Notes: generated from the sequence alone by a model not told the origin. A DNA stretch of 64,000 nt from Amycolatopsis viridis (GCF_011758765.1 NZ_JAANOU010000001.1:5332001-5396000), one strand, 5' to 3'. Shown: positions 31,846-40,840, counted from the first letter of the stretch. Numbers and translations: made by a program.

Positions 31846-32823
31846 TCATTCCCGCAAAGTCGCCGAAGGACTCTCCCCGAACCGCCGGCGATAAATAACC
31901 GAAAAACGACCGGGATGCGGGAATCCCCAACGGGAGGCGATCTCACCCACCGTCGCGTGCTCCGGCCGGCGCGCCCGGAGCTCGTCCCGCACGCGCTGCA
32001 GCCGGACGTCGTTGAGGTACTCGCGCGGGGTCATCCCCAGCTGCTCCCGGAACCCGCGCTGGAGCGTGCGCACCGCGACCCCGGTGACCCTCGCCAGGCT
32101 GCCGGTCGTGTGCTCCCACTCCGGGTGGTTCTGCATGATGTCGACCGCGAGCCGCACCGGGCGGGACGGCGCCGGCCGGGTGTTGCGCTCGAGGAGCTGG
32201 TGCTGGAACGGGTGCGGCTGAGCCAGCAGCAGCCCGGTCAGCAACCCGGACTCGAACTCCGCCGCGGCGAGCGGGTGCTCGATCATGGTGTCCGGCTGGT
32301 CGAGCAGGGTGACCAGTGTCCGGAAGCCGGCCACCCACGACCGGCCCGGTCCGGCGTCGAGGGGCATGGTGGGCGCGAACCGCAGCGGCTGGTGCGGGGC
32401 GCTGCCCAAGAGCCTGCCGAGGTGTGCTTCCAGCGCCACCCGTTCGATCCGGTACACGAGGTGCGCGCAGTCCGCGGACCAGTTCATGACGAGCGAACGG
32501 TCCGGTGGCAGTACCGCCGCGGCGCCGCGATGGGTGCGGACCTGCTCGCCGGCGTACTCGATCCGGCATTCCCCGGCGAGGGGAACGAGCACGGCGAAGT
32601 ACGTGCGTTCTTCCGGCTCGATGAGCACGTCACCGCCGTAGGCCAGGTAGGAGACGCTGGTGCCGTCGCCGACCCGCTTGGTGTGCAGCCGGGCGTCGAT
32701 ACCGTTCGCGAGGTCGAGCGGCTCGAGGTTGTGCGCGCAGAAGGCGCGCGCGGTCATGTCACGGGTGTAGTCGACGTCTCTCGACTGGAACAACTCGAAC
32801 CGGTGAAGTGGTAGCAGCGCCAT
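31846..32823 (-). CDS. AraC family transcriptional regulator
   Basis: 325 residues from the ATG at 32823; a longer frame to 32901 exists, but the sensor domain begins right after this ATG. N-terminal 200 residues are an AraC-binding-like sensor (GDVLIEPEERTYFAVLVPLAG, VLPPDRSLVMNW). The C-terminal 100 residues hold two HTH motifs: GSLARVTGVAVRTLQRGFREQLGMTPREYL and ATVGEIASRWGFPHPGRFSVIYRRRFGESP, the usual AraC/XylS pair. Same direction as the LuxR gene and the operon. Likely senses an intermediate or precursor of the downstream pathway. The 234 bp upstream (32824-33057) show no gene. Confidence 0.82.
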   Translation of the reverse strand: MALLPLHRFELFQSRDVDYTRDMTARAFCAHNLEPLDLANGIDARLHTKRVGDGTSVSYLAYGGDVLIEPEERTYFAVLVPLAGECRIEYAGEQVRTHRGAAAVLPPDRSLVMNWSADCAHLVYRIERVALEAHLGRLLGSAPHQPLRFAPTMPLDAGPGRSWVAGFRTLVTLLDQPDTMIEHPLAAAEFESGLLTGLLLAQPHPFQHQLLERNTRPAPSRPVRLAVDIMQNHPEWEHTTGSLARVTGVAVRTLQRGFREQLGMTPREYLNDVRLQRVRDELRARRPEHATVGEIASRWGFPHPGRFSVIYRRRFGESPSATLRE

Positions 32824-33057
32824 CCCGTCAGTACCCGTTCCTCGTAGCCGGGGCAGGGTGCGCGCCGCTGCGACACGTTCACTCCAGCGGATCCGGCCCA
32901 CGGGACCGCTGTACGACCGGATGTCCCGGAATGCAAATTGCTCACCCGAGGACTCGCGCCGAGCCCGATACCCACAGGACGCTAGTGGCGCTGCGGCCGT
33001 CCGGGTAGCCGATACGCGAACCGTTTCAGCCGATTCGCGCAGCGCCGTCGCGCTGAG

Positions 33058-33570
33058 CTACCGCCGGTCCAGCTCCGCGAGGAACCGGTCGACGGAGCCG
33101 CGCCGCCGGGTCTCGTCCGCCACTGGCTCACCCAGGATGCGCTCGGCGAGCTCCACCGCCATCCGGCCGAGCTCCGGCCGCAGCTCCGCCGCGATGCGGC
33201 TCCGCTGCCCGGCCAGCTCGGCCTCACCGCGGGCGATCATCCGCCCGCTCTCCGCCTGGGCTTCCGCGCGCAGCGCCGCCCGCTCGCGCTCACCCTCGGC
33301 GCGCGCCTCCTCGCGGATGCGCGCGGCCTCCGCACGGGCGTCGGCGAGCTGGGCGCGGAAGCGCTCGAGCACCTCGGCAGCGGCCGCCTGGGCCTGATCC
33401 GCCTTCTCGATCCCGCCCTCGATCTTGTCCGCCCGGGCCGCGAACAACGCCTCGAACCGCGGCACCACGAACCTCGCGAGCACGTACAACAGCACGAGGA
33501 ACGCGACGAGCCCCAGCGCGAGCTCGGCAAGATGCGGCTTGACGGGATTCTCGGCCGCCAGAACGATCAT
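33058..33570 (-). CDS. ATP synthase b-subunit-like protein, outside any atp operon
   Basis: 170 residues from the ATG at 33570. One N-terminal membrane helix (LAELALGLVAFLVLLYVLARF, about 18-38; only part is needed for recognition), then VVPRFEALFAARADKIEGGI and a long Ala/Glu/Arg coiled coil to about residue 140, ending in AVELAERILGEPVADETRRR. That is the exact plan of actinobacterial F0 subunit b (AtpF), whose helix also ends in ..ELASRIVGE... No other ATP synthase gene lies in the window. It may be a paralogue that replaces AtpF under some condition, or an unrelated stalk/scaffold protein. Ordinary codon usage gives no sign of decay. Confidence 0.8.
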   Translation of the reverse strand: MIVLAAENPVKPHLAELALGLVAFLVLLYVLARFVVPRFEALFAARADKIEGGIEKADQAQAAAAEVLERFRAQLADARAEAARIREEARAEGERERAALRAEAQAESGRMIARGEAELAGQRSRIAAELRPELGRMAVELAERILGEPVADETRRRGSVDRFLAELDRR

Positions 33571-33866
33571 CTCCACCCCCAGGAGCGCAAGATCGATGCC
33601 ACACCGTAGCGGAGGACCGGTTCACGCAAAACACCGGCGGCTCTGGCACGGATCATCCCGGCGAGGTTCGGGTCAGGAATGGTGTCTCCAGCGCGGGCCT
33701 GGGCCCCCGAAGTCCAGCCACGCCGTCACCCACGTCGTGGTCACCTCGTGACGGGCCTCGAACTGGGTACCGCGCTGAGGCGAAGCCACCTGGCACCTGC
33801 GGAGTGGCCCACGGATGGCCCACAACCACCTGCACGCGCCCGCATACAACCGCACAAACTACGAAC
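33571..33866. other. Intergenic stretch without a supported gene
   Basis: Between the AtpF-like gene and the tRNA terminator. Both strands were read; the frames present have poor codon bias and no ribosome sites. A short direct repeat, TGGCCCACGGATGGCCCAC, occurs near 33802-33821. No copy of the tRNA 3' end is present, so there is no sign of an att site. Confidence 0.4.
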
Positions 33867-33900
33867 GCCCCGCCGACCTGTTTTCCCAGATCAACGGGGC
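33867..33900 (-). terminator. Hairpin terminator of tRNA-Tyr
   Basis: Read on the minus strand, 33900-33887 and 33880-33867 form a 14-bp stem (three U-G wobbles, the rest Watson-Crick) around the loop GGAAAA, 14 nt after the tRNA 3' end. On the plus strand the same positions would be C-A mismatches, so the structure serves minus-strand transcripts only. Confidence 0.65.
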
Positions 33901-33913
33901 TTTCCCGGAGGTG

Positions 33914-33995
33914 TGGCGGGTAGAGGATTCGAACCTCTGAAGGCAGTGCCGTCTGATTTACAGTCAGATCCCTTTGGCCGCTCGGGCAACCCGCC
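33914..33995 (-). tRNA. tRNA-Tyr (anticodon GTA)
   Basis: 82 nt, class II tRNA. Acceptor GGCGGGT (33995-33989) pairs perfectly with ACCCGCC (33921-33915), discriminator A at 33914. The anticodon arm TCTGA-CTGTAAA-TCAGA presents GTA. A long variable arm (CGGCACTGCCTTC region) and the T arm AGAGG-TTCGAAT-CCTCT follow, as in bacterial tRNA-Tyr. The 3' CCA is not encoded. Decodes TAC/TAT. Confidence 0.95.
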
Positions 33996-34111
33996 ATGGC
34001 CGGGCGTGCCGGCCGGGGACAAGCTTACCAACCCCCGCGGGCGCGTCCGCCGGGGGGCGGGGCGGCGCTATGGTGTGGGCAGCCGACAAGCGAAAAGACG
34101 AGGTAGGACAC

Positions 34112-34603
34112 GTGGCGGATCCGTCATTCGACGTGGTGAGCAAGGTCGACCGGCAGGAGGTCGACAACGCGCTGAACCAGGCGGCCAAGGAGCTTTCCAC
34201 CCGCTTCGACTTCCGCGGCGTCAACGCCAAGGTCTCCTGGGCCGGCGAAGAGGCCGTGACGATCGAGGCCGACACCGAGGAACGCGCGAAGGCCGCGGTC
34301 GAGGTGTTCAAGGAGAAGCTGATCAAGCGCGGCATCTCGCTGAAGGCGTTCGAGGCCGACGAGCCCGCGGTGTCCGGCAAGATCTACAAGGTCAACGGCA
34401 AGATCCTCCAGGGCATCGCCACTGACAAGGCCAAGCAGATCGCCAAGGCGATCCGCGACGAGGGCCCCAAGGGCGTCCAGGCCCAGATCCAGGGCGACCA
34501 GCTCCGCGTCTCGGGCAAGAAGAAGGACCACCTGCAGGACGTCATCGCCCTGCTCAAGGACAAGGACTTCGGGATCGCGCTGCAGTTCACCAACTACCGC
34601 TGA
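34112..34603 (+). CDS. yajQ: YajQ family nucleotide-binding protein
   Basis: 163 residues, the normal family length, from the GTG at 34112 behind [61 protein letters not shown] and the C-terminal [12 protein letters not shown] are the YajQ hallmarks. The fold is two ferredoxin-like domains; homologues bind nucleotides, and in Xanthomonas a member binds cyclic di-GMP. Here it is a single gene next to the tRNA with a possible TATGGT -10 box at about 34071, and its partner is unknown. Confidence 0.93.
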   Translation: MADPSFDVVSKVDRQEVDNALNQAAKELSTRFDFRGVNAKVSWAGEEAVTIEADTEERAKAAVEVFKEKLIKRGISLKAFEADEPAVSGKIYKVNGKILQGIATDKAKQIAKAIRDEGPKGVQAQIQGDQLRVSGKKKDHLQDVIALLKDKDFGIALQFTNYR

Positions 34604-35112
34604 CCCTCAGGACAGCAACAGCGCCACGTCCCACGACGCGGCGTTGCCGGCCTGAAGCACCGCCCGGTGGCGCCCGGCGGCGGGCCGACCGCGACGCCGG
34701 CACCGCCAAACCCCGCATCTGCCCGTGGAACCGGCACGCGAGGAGGTGCCCGGCTGACGGCGCGCGCCCGGGCGGTACGAGGTGCAGGGGACCGCGAGGG
34801 CGTCCAGCTGCTTAGAGCTGTGCAGCAGGGCCGGGCTCGCACAGGTGGATCCCCGCCCGGCCGGAACGGGTGGCGGGTCCCAGCGGACCCGGCACCCGGG
34901 ATCAGCCACAGCGTGGCGCAGATGTCGCTGAAGGCGGACCTGGCGGTCAGCACTAGCCGTCCTTCGAGGTCCAAGTCGAAGCCCCGGAGCCGGGATTTTC
35001 ATCCGGCCGGAGGAGCTTCCTTCGTCCAAGGGCCGGCTCGCACCGACCGACGCCACCACCCCCCGACGATCACTCTGTGATCTAATTCCGCTGCTGACAG
35101 TGAGGGGGACGG
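34604..35112. other. 509-bp intergenic stretch, no supported gene
   Basis: Frames on both strands were read. The longest lack ribosome sites, third-position GC bias and any recognisable motif, and are rich in Arg/Pro/Ala, typical of non-coding GC-rich DNA. It must hold the promoter of the secreted Asp-box protein gene (start at 35113). I cannot exclude a decayed gene. Confidence 0.4.
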
Positions 35113-36249
35113 ATGCGCCGGATTGCCGCGCTGATGCTGACGATGCTGGTCACCACGGCCGCGCTGACAGTGCCGGCACAGGCCGCGCAACGCACCGAAC
35201 TGGGCGTGGGCGCCTACCCACGGGTCATCCGGCTGGAGCACACGCAGTTCCGGCGCGGACGGATCATCGCCTCCGTCAACAGCTGGGACGGCGGTGGCGC
35301 GTTCGCGCGCATTTTCGAGAGCACCGACGAAGGGGCGTCGTTCCACCCGATCAGCGAGATCCGCGATCCGGAGGGTGCCCGGGGCGAGTGCTGCGGCAGT
35401 CTCTACGAGCTGCCGCAACGCGTCGGCCGGTTGCGTGCCGGCACCCTGCTGTGGGCGGCGTCCTACGGGCAGAACGGCGGCGCGGACCGGCGCATGTCGA
35501 TCCGGATCTGGTCCAGTCCGGACGGTGGGCGGAACTGGAGTTTCCTGTCCGAATCCGCCCGCTCGCACACCGATGACGGCGTGTTCGAGCCGGAGTTCAC
35601 TGTGGACTCCGGCGGGACGCTGTGGATGCACTACGCGGACGAGACCGAGGCGCCCCGGCACAGCCAGGTGCTCAACCGGGTCCCGTCCACCGATGGCGTC
35701 ACCTGGGGAACCAGGCAGACCACGGTCGCGATCTCACCGGACCGCGTCCGGCCCGGCATGCCGATCGTGCGCAAACTGCCCGACGGGCGCTACTACTTCG
35801 CCTACGAAATTTGCAACTACGGCAGCCGCTATTGCGGTCCGTACTTCAAGATCTCCCCGGACGGCGCGGACTACGGCGACCCCACCGACCCGGGTGCCCG
35901 CGTCGCGACGGCGAGCGGCAACTACTTCCAGCACGCCCACACCGTCGCCGTGTTCCCCGGTGGACCGAACGGCGTTCGGCTGGTGATGGTCGGGCAGATC
36001 TACACCGACAGCGGCGGCCACCCGCTCCCCTCGAACGGGCGGGTACTGCTCGCCAACGACAACTTCGGCGCCGGGAACTGGTACGAGCTGCCGGCCCCGG
36101 TGCCCGTTCCCGGCGCCTACAACAACTTCTGCCCGAACTACAGCTCGTCGCTGCTGCCCGTGGACGACTCCCGGAACGTGCTGGAACTGGCCGCCGACTA
36201 CGACGGCGGCGTGTGCAAGGTCTACTTCGGCAAGGGGCGGGTGTCCTGA
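35113..36249 (+). CDS. Secreted Asp-box (BNR/sialidase-superfamily) protein
   Basis: 378 residues from an ATG behind GAGGGGG. Signal peptide about 1-25 (hydrophobic core, cleavage after AQA). Two Asp-box motifs S-x-D-x-G-x-x-[FW] are clear: STDEGASF near 75 and SPDGGRNW near 138, with a weaker one (SPDGADYG) near 258. This indicates a six-bladed beta-propeller of the sialidase superfamily. A Tyr/Glu pair typical of sialidase chemistry cannot be placed with confidence, so it may be a glycosidase with another substrate or a carbohydrate-binding propeller. Its end overlaps the convergent DsbA-like gene by 28 bp. Confidence 0.78.
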   Translation: MRRIAALMLTMLVTTAALTVPAQAAQRTELGVGAYPRVIRLEHTQFRRGRIIASVNSWDGGGAFARIFESTDEGASFHPISEIRDPEGARGECCGSLYELPQRVGRLRAGTLLWAASYGQNGGADRRMSIRIWSSPDGGRNWSFLSESARSHTDDGVFEPEFTVDSGGTLWMHYADETEAPRHSQVLNRVPSTDGVTWGTRQTTVAISPDRVRPGMPIVRKLPDGRYYFAYEICNYGSRYCGPYFKISPDGADYGDPTDPGARVATASGNYFQHAHTVAVFPGGPNGVRLVMVGQIYTDSGGHPLPSNGRVLLANDNFGAGNWYELPAPVPVPGAYNNFCPNYSSSLLPVDDSRNVLELAADYDGGVCKVYFGKGRVS

Positions 36250-36869
36250 TAGGCCGTGTCCAGCGCGGCAGCGAACGTGTCGGTGGACTGGGCCCCGGAG
36301 ACCGCGTAGCGGCGGTCGAAGACGAAGAACGGCACCCCGTTCGCGCCGAGCGCGCGGGCCTGGTCGATGTCCGCGCGCACCTCGTCGGCGTAGCCGCCCT
36401 CGGCCAGCACGTGGCGGGCCTCGGCACCGTCCAATCCGGCCTCCGCGGCCAGGCCGGCGAGGGACTCCGGGTCGAACACCGAACGCTGCTCGGTGAAGTA
36501 GGCCCGGAACAACCGCTCGGCGACCGCCTCCTGCAGACCGCGCTCGCGGGCGAGGTGCAGCACTCGGTGGGCGTCGAAGGTGTTGCCGATCAGGCTACCG
36601 TCCAAGTGGTACTCCAGGCCGTCGGCCGCGGCGAGCCGCGTCAGGCGCTCCTCGTTCGCGGCGAACTCCGCCTCGCTGATCCCGTACTTCGCGGCGAGCA
36701 ACGGGGCCTTCGGCTGCGGCTCCCGCGGCGCGCCCGGGTCCAGCTCGAACGACCGGAACACCACCTCGACCTGGTCGCGGTGCTCGAACGCGGCCAGCGC
36801 GCGCTCGAAGCGCCGCTTGCCGAGGTAGCACCACGGGCACACGACATCGGACCAGATCTCGACCTGCAC
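36222..36869 (-). CDS. DsbA family oxidoreductase (FrnE-like)
   Basis: 215 residues from the GTG at 36869, which gives the family N-terminus VQVEIWSDVVCPWCYLGKRR; longer frames via TTG 36881 are possible. The thioredoxin-type active site is CPWC near residues 12-15, with the cis-Pro in GANGVPFFVFD near 170. The helical insertion between them fits the FrnE branch (polyketide-cluster isomerases and disulfide oxidoreductases). No signal peptide, so cytoplasmic. Lies 17 bp or so downstream of the TetR gene in the same direction, so likely co-transcribed with it and the hydrolase. Confidence 0.88.
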   Translation of the reverse strand: MQVEIWSDVVCPWCYLGKRRFERALAAFEHRDQVEVVFRSFELDPGAPREPQPKAPLLAAKYGISEAEFAANEERLTRLAAADGLEYHLDGSLIGNTFDAHRVLHLARERGLQEAVAERLFRAYFTEQRSVFDPESLAGLAAEAGLDGAEARHVLAEGGYADEVRADIDQARALGANGVPFFVFDRRYAVSGAQSTDTFAAALDTAYQDTRPLPK

Positions 36870-36898
36870 GACCCCGCGCAACGTCGCCGGGGCCGGGA

Positions 36899-37489
36899 TT
36901 ATTCCGCGAGCAGGCCCAGCAGCCAGGTGGCGAGCACCTGCTCGGCGTCCGAGCGGGCCTGCGCGGGGTTGTCGGCGTGCGTGATCATCAGCGCTGCCTC
37001 GTTCACGGCGCTCAGCACGAGCTGCGCGAGCACCTCGACCGGGAGCGGTTTGACCAGGCCCTGCTCGACGGCCTGCCGCAGCACGGTGGTGACCAGCCCC
37101 AGGCCGTGCCCGGCCTCGATCTCGCGCCAGGCGACCCAGCCCAGCACGGCCGGGGCGTCGACCAGCGAGATCCGCCGGACGTCCGCGCGCTCACACGCGT
37201 CGAGGAACGCCTTGAGCGCGAACAACAGGCCGGTCGCCAGGTCCGGCGCGTCCGTCATGGCGGCCTCGACCTCCGCCGTGACCTCCAGCTCGACCTGCTC
37301 GAACACCGCGCGGAACAGGCCCTGCTTGTCGCCGTAGTGGTGGTAGAGCGCGCCGCGGGTCACCCCGGCCGCGCGCACGATCTCATCCGCGGGCACGGCC
37401 TGGTAGCCGCGCTCGGCGAACAGCTCGCGCGCGGCCGCCACCAACGCGGCCCGGGTGTTCTGCGATCGCTCTTCCTGTGTCCGGCGCAC
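36899..37489 (-). CDS. TetR family transcriptional regulator
   Basis: 196 residues from the GTG at 37489, 5 bp after the hydrolase stop. HTH about residues 8-55: TRAALVAAARELFAERGYQAVPADEIVRAA with recognition helix VTRGALYHHYGDKQGLFRAVF. The recognition helix differs from the two TetR proteins of the catabolic region. The C-terminal domain is of the TetR_C type with LLFALKAFLDACER. A 25-bp palindrome lies upstream of the hydrolase gene that heads the unit, making this an autoregulated repressor of hydrolase, itself and perhaps the DsbA-like protein. Confidence 0.87.
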   Translation of the reverse strand: MRRTQEERSQNTRAALVAAARELFAERGYQAVPADEIVRAAGVTRGALYHHYGDKQGLFRAVFEQVELEVTAEVEAAMTDAPDLATGLLFALKAFLDACERADVRRISLVDAPAVLGWVAWREIEAGHGLGLVTTVLRQAVEQGLVKPLPVEVLAQLVLSAVNEAALMITHADNPAQARSDAEQVLATWLLGLLAE

Positions 37490-37494
37490 GGCCC

Positions 37495-38361
37495 CTAATC
37501 TGCCATGACACCGGCGAACGCCAGGATGTGCCGCACCAGCTCGGCCGGCTGGTCCTCGGGGACGAAGGCGGAGGAGTCGGCGATTTCGACCAGGCGCGCG
37601 CGGGGCAGGATCTCGGCGAGCCGCCGGGCCAGGCGGAGCGGGAACATCCGGTCGTCGTCGCCCCAGGCCAGCAGGACCGGCTTGTCGAAGGCGCGCAGCT
37701 GCTCCGCCGCCGCGAGCGTGTAGCGCGGGTGCACCGCCCGGACGACCTTGCACACGTCGCGGCGGATCGCGGCGGAGCGGTGCGCCGGCCGCACGTAGGA
37801 CTCGGTGATCGGCGCGGGAAATGCCCGTTTGGCCACCCAGCCGAACACGAGCGGAGTCCGGTGCAGGGCCTTGACCTGGAGCAACGCGGACACCTGGCGC
37901 ATCGAACCGGGGATGCGGGCGAGCTGGGTGAGCGGTTTGAACAGCGGCGGGAAGAAGTGCCCGAAGCTGTCCGACGGGGTCAGCACGACACGGCCGACCC
38001 GCTCGGGGCGCCGCGACAGCAGGATCTGGGTGAGCGCACCACCGGTGTCGCTCGCGACGAGGATGACGTCCCGCAGGTCGAGAGCGTCGAGGAAGTCCGC
38101 GATGAGATCGGCCAGGCCGGGCGGGGTGAGGTCGGCGTCCGGGCGGACCGGGGTCTCGTGCGCCCCCAGCGGCATGTCGACGGTGAGGCAGCGGAAGCCG
38201 GCGGCAGCGACGTCCGGCACGACGTGGCGCCAGAGGTCGGCGTTGACGAAGACGCCGTGGACGAACACGACCGGCCGGCCCGTGCCGCGATCGACGTAGC
38301 GGACCTCACCCTGCGGGAGGGTCACGTGCCGCGCCTGGCCGAGTGCTGGTGAGCGAGTCAT
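37495..38361 (-). CDS. Alpha/beta-fold hydrolase with Asp at the nucleophile position
   Basis: About 288 residues if started at the ATG at 38361; a start at 38376 would fall inside the operator, and neither has a well-spaced ribosome site. Alpha/beta hydrolase: VFVHGVFVNADLWR (oxyanion loop), nucleophile elbow VASDTGGALTQ with Asp where serine hydrolases have Ser (as in haloalkane dehalogenases and epoxide hydrolases), and acid Asp in AWGDDDRMFP. The C-terminal segment reads ADSSAFVPEDQP where the catalytic His (GHF) is expected, so the His is missing or moved. Substrate unknown; repressed presumably by the TetR encoded next. Confidence 0.8.
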   Translation of the reverse strand: MTRSPALGQARHVTLPQGEVRYVDRGTGRPVVFVHGVFVNADLWRHVVPDVAAAGFRCLTVDMPLGAHETPVRPDADLTPPGLADLIADFLDALDLRDVILVASDTGGALTQILLSRRPERVGRVVLTPSDSFGHFFPPLFKPLTQLARIPGSMRQVSALLQVKALHRTPLVFGWVAKRAFPAPITESYVRPAHRSAAIRRDVCKVVRAVHPRYTLAAAEQLRAFDKPVLLAWGDDDRMFPLRLARRLAEILPRARLVEIADSSAFVPEDQPAELVRHILAFAGVMAD

Positions 38362-38368
38362 CCTCCGA

Positions 38369-38393
38369 ACATACATACAGACTGTATGTATGT
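38369..38393. promoter_or_regulatory. 25-bp perfect palindromic operator
   Basis: Twelve-base arms (38369-38380 and 38382-38393; left arm ACATACATACAG) are exact inverted repeats around a single A. It lies directly upstream of the hydrolase-TetR unit on one side and 55 bp upstream of rmlA on the other. Most likely the site of the TetR encoded at 36899-37489. Confidence 0.75.
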
Positions 38394-38447
38394 GAAGGTA
38401 CGCGGCACGCTAGGGTGGTTCCGGATCGATCCGGGAGGAGCTGAGGC

Positions 38448-39329
38448 ATGAAGGGCATCGTGCTGGCGGGCGGCAGCGGGACGCGTCTGCACCCGATCAC
38501 CCAGGCGGTGTCGAAGCAACTGCTGCCGGTGTACGACAAGCCGATGATCTACTACCCGCTCTCGGTGCTGATGCTCGCCGGGATCCGGGAGATCCTGATC
38601 ATCTCCACCCCCGCCGACCTGCCGAACTTCCGGCGGCTCCTCGGATCCGGCGACCAGTTCGGGTTGCAGCTGGCCTACGCCGAGCAGCCCAGCCCGAACG
38701 GCCTGGCCGAGGCGTTCCTCATCGGTGCGGACTTCCTCGGCGATGACGACGTGGCGCTGATCCTCGGCGACAACATCTTCTACGGCCAGGGGTTCTCCGG
38801 GCGGATGCAGCAGGAGGTCGCCACGCTCGACGGGTGCGTGCTGTTCGGGTACCCGGTGAAGGACCCGCAGCGCTACGGCGTGGGCGAGCTCGACCGCGAC
38901 GGCAGGCTGGTGTCGATCGAGGAGAAGCCGGACCGGCCGAAGTCCAACCAGGCGATCACCGGACTGTACTTCTACGACAACCAGGTGGTGGAGATCGCGC
39001 GCGGGCTCACCCCCTCGCAGCGCGGCGAGCTGGAGATCACCGACGTCAACCTGGCCTACCTGCGGCAGGGTCGCGCGAAGCTGGTCGAGCTGGGGCGCGG
39101 GTTCGCGTGGCTGGACACCGGCACGCACGACTCGCTGCTGGAAGCCGCGCAGTTCGTGCAGGTGCTCGAGCACCGCACCGGGGTGCGCATCGCCTGCCTG
39201 GAGGAGGTGGCGCTGCGGATGGGCTACATCGACCCGGACGAGTGCCTGGCGCTCGGGCTCAAGCTGTCGAAGTCCGGGTACGGCGACTACGTGATCGCGT
39301 GCGCGCGGGCGGCCGGGGCGACCGGATAG
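38448..39329 (+). CDS. rmlA: Glucose-1-phosphate thymidylyltransferase (RmlA)
   Basis: 293 residues, the standard RmlA length; ATG behind [45 protein letters not shown] (recognised from its first 20 residues) is the nucleotide-binding signature, followed by [22 protein letters not shown] with the metal-binding Asp, [10 protein letters not shown] and [15 protein letters not shown]. Makes dTDP-glucose from glucose-1-phosphate and dTTP, first step to dTDP-rhamnose and other deoxysugars. The other rml genes are not adjacent. It converges on htpX with 1 bp between the stops. Confidence 0.96.
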   Translation: MKGIVLAGGSGTRLHPITQAVSKQLLPVYDKPMIYYPLSVLMLAGIREILIISTPADLPNFRRLLGSGDQFGLQLAYAEQPSPNGLAEAFLIGADFLGDDDVALILGDNIFYGQGFSGRMQQEVATLDGCVLFGYPVKDPQRYGVGELDRDGRLVSIEEKPDRPKSNQAITGLYFYDNQVVEIARGLTPSQRGELEITDVNLAYLRQGRAKLVELGRGFAWLDTGTHDSLLEAAQFVQVLEHRTGVRIACLEEVALRMGYIDPDECLALGLKLSKSGYGDYVIACARAAGATG

Positions 39330-39330
39330 A

Positions 39331-40197
39331 TCAGAACGGGCCGCGGCGGGCCATGTCCTCCAGGCGCCGGATCCGGTCCTCGATCGGCGGGTGCGTGGAG
39401 AACATGCGGGAGAACGACTCGCCGGGGCGGAACGGGTTGGCGATCATCAGGTGCGACTGCGACACCAGCTGCGGTTCCGGCACGAGCGGGGCGCGGCGCG
39501 TGCCGTCCTCCAGCTTCCGCAGCGCCGAGGCCAGCGCGAGCGGATCACCGGTCAGCTCGGCTCCCGACGCGTCCGCCTGGTACTCCCGCGAGCGGCTGAC
39601 GCCCATCCGGATGATGCCCGCGGCGATCGGGCCCACCAGGATGATCAGCAGCGAGACCAGCGGGTTGTTGCCCTCGCGGTCGTCCCCGCCGAACACGCCG
39701 GCGAACATCGCCACGTTGGCCAGGACGCTGACCATGCTCGCCAGCGCACCGGCGACGCACGAGATGAGGATGTCGCGGTTGTAGACGTGGGACAGCTCGT
39801 GGCCGAGCACCGCCCGCAGCTCGCGCTCGTCCAGCAGTTCCAGGATTCCGGTCGTGCAGCACACCGCCGCGTGCCGCGGGTTGCGGCCGGTGGCGAACGC
39901 GTTCGGCGCCTTGGTCGGGCTCACGTAGAGCCGCGGCATCGGCTGGCGGGCCGAGGTGGCCAGCTCACGCACGATGCGGTGCATGACGGGCTGCTCGGGC
40001 TCGGACACCGGCCGCGCGCGCATCGCCCGCAGCGCGATCGTGTCGGACTTGAAATAGGCGTAGGCGTTCATGCCGAGGGCGAGCACCAGCCCGATGAACA
40101 ACGCGCCACGCCCGAACAATGAACTGATCGCGATGATGATGGCACTCAGCAACCCGAGCAACACTGCGGTTTTCAGCCCGTTCTGGTGCCTGTGCAC
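39331..40197 (-). CDS. htpX: Zinc metalloprotease HtpX
   Basis: 288 residues from the GTG at 40197, chosen because GGAGG lies 10 nt upstream and the protein then begins at the expected [12 protein letters not shown]. Four membrane segments, two at the N-terminus and two flanking residues about 150-195. The zinc motif HELSH ([11 protein letters not shown]) is near residue 130, and EYQAD supplies the third ligand. Membrane-bound quality-control protease that degrades damaged membrane proteins. Ends with [15 protein letters not shown], conserved in the family. Single gene; the 226 bp upstream hold only its promoter. Confidence 0.95.
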   Translation of the reverse strand: MHRHQNGLKTAVLLGLLSAIIIAISSLFGRGALFIGLVLALGMNAYAYFKSDTIALRAMRARPVSEPEQPVMHRIVRELATSARQPMPRLYVSPTKAPNAFATGRNPRHAAVCCTTGILELLDERELRAVLGHELSHVYNRDILISCVAGALASMVSVLANVAMFAGVFGGDDREGNNPLVSLLIILVGPIAAGIIRMGVSRSREYQADASGAELTGDPLALASALRKLEDGTRRAPLVPEPQLVSQSHLMIANPFRPGESFSRMFSTHPPIEDRIRRLEDMARRGPF

Positions 40198-40423
40198 GTG
40201 CCCTGCGCCTCCTTCCACTTCCGCAACGCGCGAACGGGGGGCGGAGTTCCGTGGCAACTCTGGCGTGCGCGCGGGCGGGCACGCCAGGTTGCGGTTGGAT
40301 CCGGGTGCCCCACCCATTGTGGAAAAGGGCAGGTGCGGTCGGGCACCGGCACTGGCGCCACCGCCGCGGTGAATGCCGTTCACGCTGGTCAGGGCGGCGC
40401 CGCCGGAGACTCGCGGCCGGTGC

Positions 40424-40840
40424 CTAGCGGTCGTCGCAGGCGGCCCTGGCGCGGGTCATCGCCGCGTCGAACTCCGGCCCCTTCGCGGCGAAGTTCTGCA
40501 TCACGATGTCGACCGGGGCCTTCAGCGCGTCGGCGAGCGACTGGTAGCGCGGCTCCTGCTCGGCGGCCGCGGCGGCGAGCTGCGCCGCCGCGCCCCAGCG
40601 CTGGAACCCGGCGTACTTGTCCACCGGATCGAGTGACGTGGTGCGCGCCACCGCGGCGCAGGCGGCGTCGACGTCGGCGGCGGCGCCGGATCCCGCAGCA
40701 CCCGAACCGGTCCCGATCCAGACGAGCCCGACGATTCCCGCGCCGACGACGAGCCCGACGACCAGGGCGACCACGGCGAGCGGCCACCGGCGACGCGGGG
40801 ACGGAACGGAGTACGGCTGGGCCGGGTACGGTTGGGCCAT
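40424..40840 (-). CDS. Small single-pass membrane protein of unknown function
   Basis: 138 residues, ATG behind GGAAGGA. A short Pro/Tyr-rich N-terminus ([17 protein letters not shown]) precedes one membrane helix at about 20-43. The remaining 95 residues lie outside and contain two cysteines ([14 protein letters not shown]) near the ends that could form a disulfide, and a helical [13 protein letters not shown] stretch. Resembles the many actinobacterial proteins with a Pro-rich cytoplasmic head and a small extracytoplasmic domain. I do not recognise the domain. Confidence 0.65.
   Translation of the reverse strand: MAQPYPAQPYSVPSPRRRWPLAVVALVVGLVVGAGIVGLVWIGTGSGAAGSGAAADVDAACAAVARTTSLDPVDKYAGFQRWGAAAQLAAAAAEQEPRYQSLADALKAPVDIVMQNFAAKGPEFDAAMTRARAACDDR

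Noticed and set aside
33571-33913. Possible integrated element or att site next to tRNA-Tyr
   Set aside because: No repeat of the tRNA 3' end, no integrase and no phage gene in the vicinity; the flanking hairpin is explained as the tRNA terminator.
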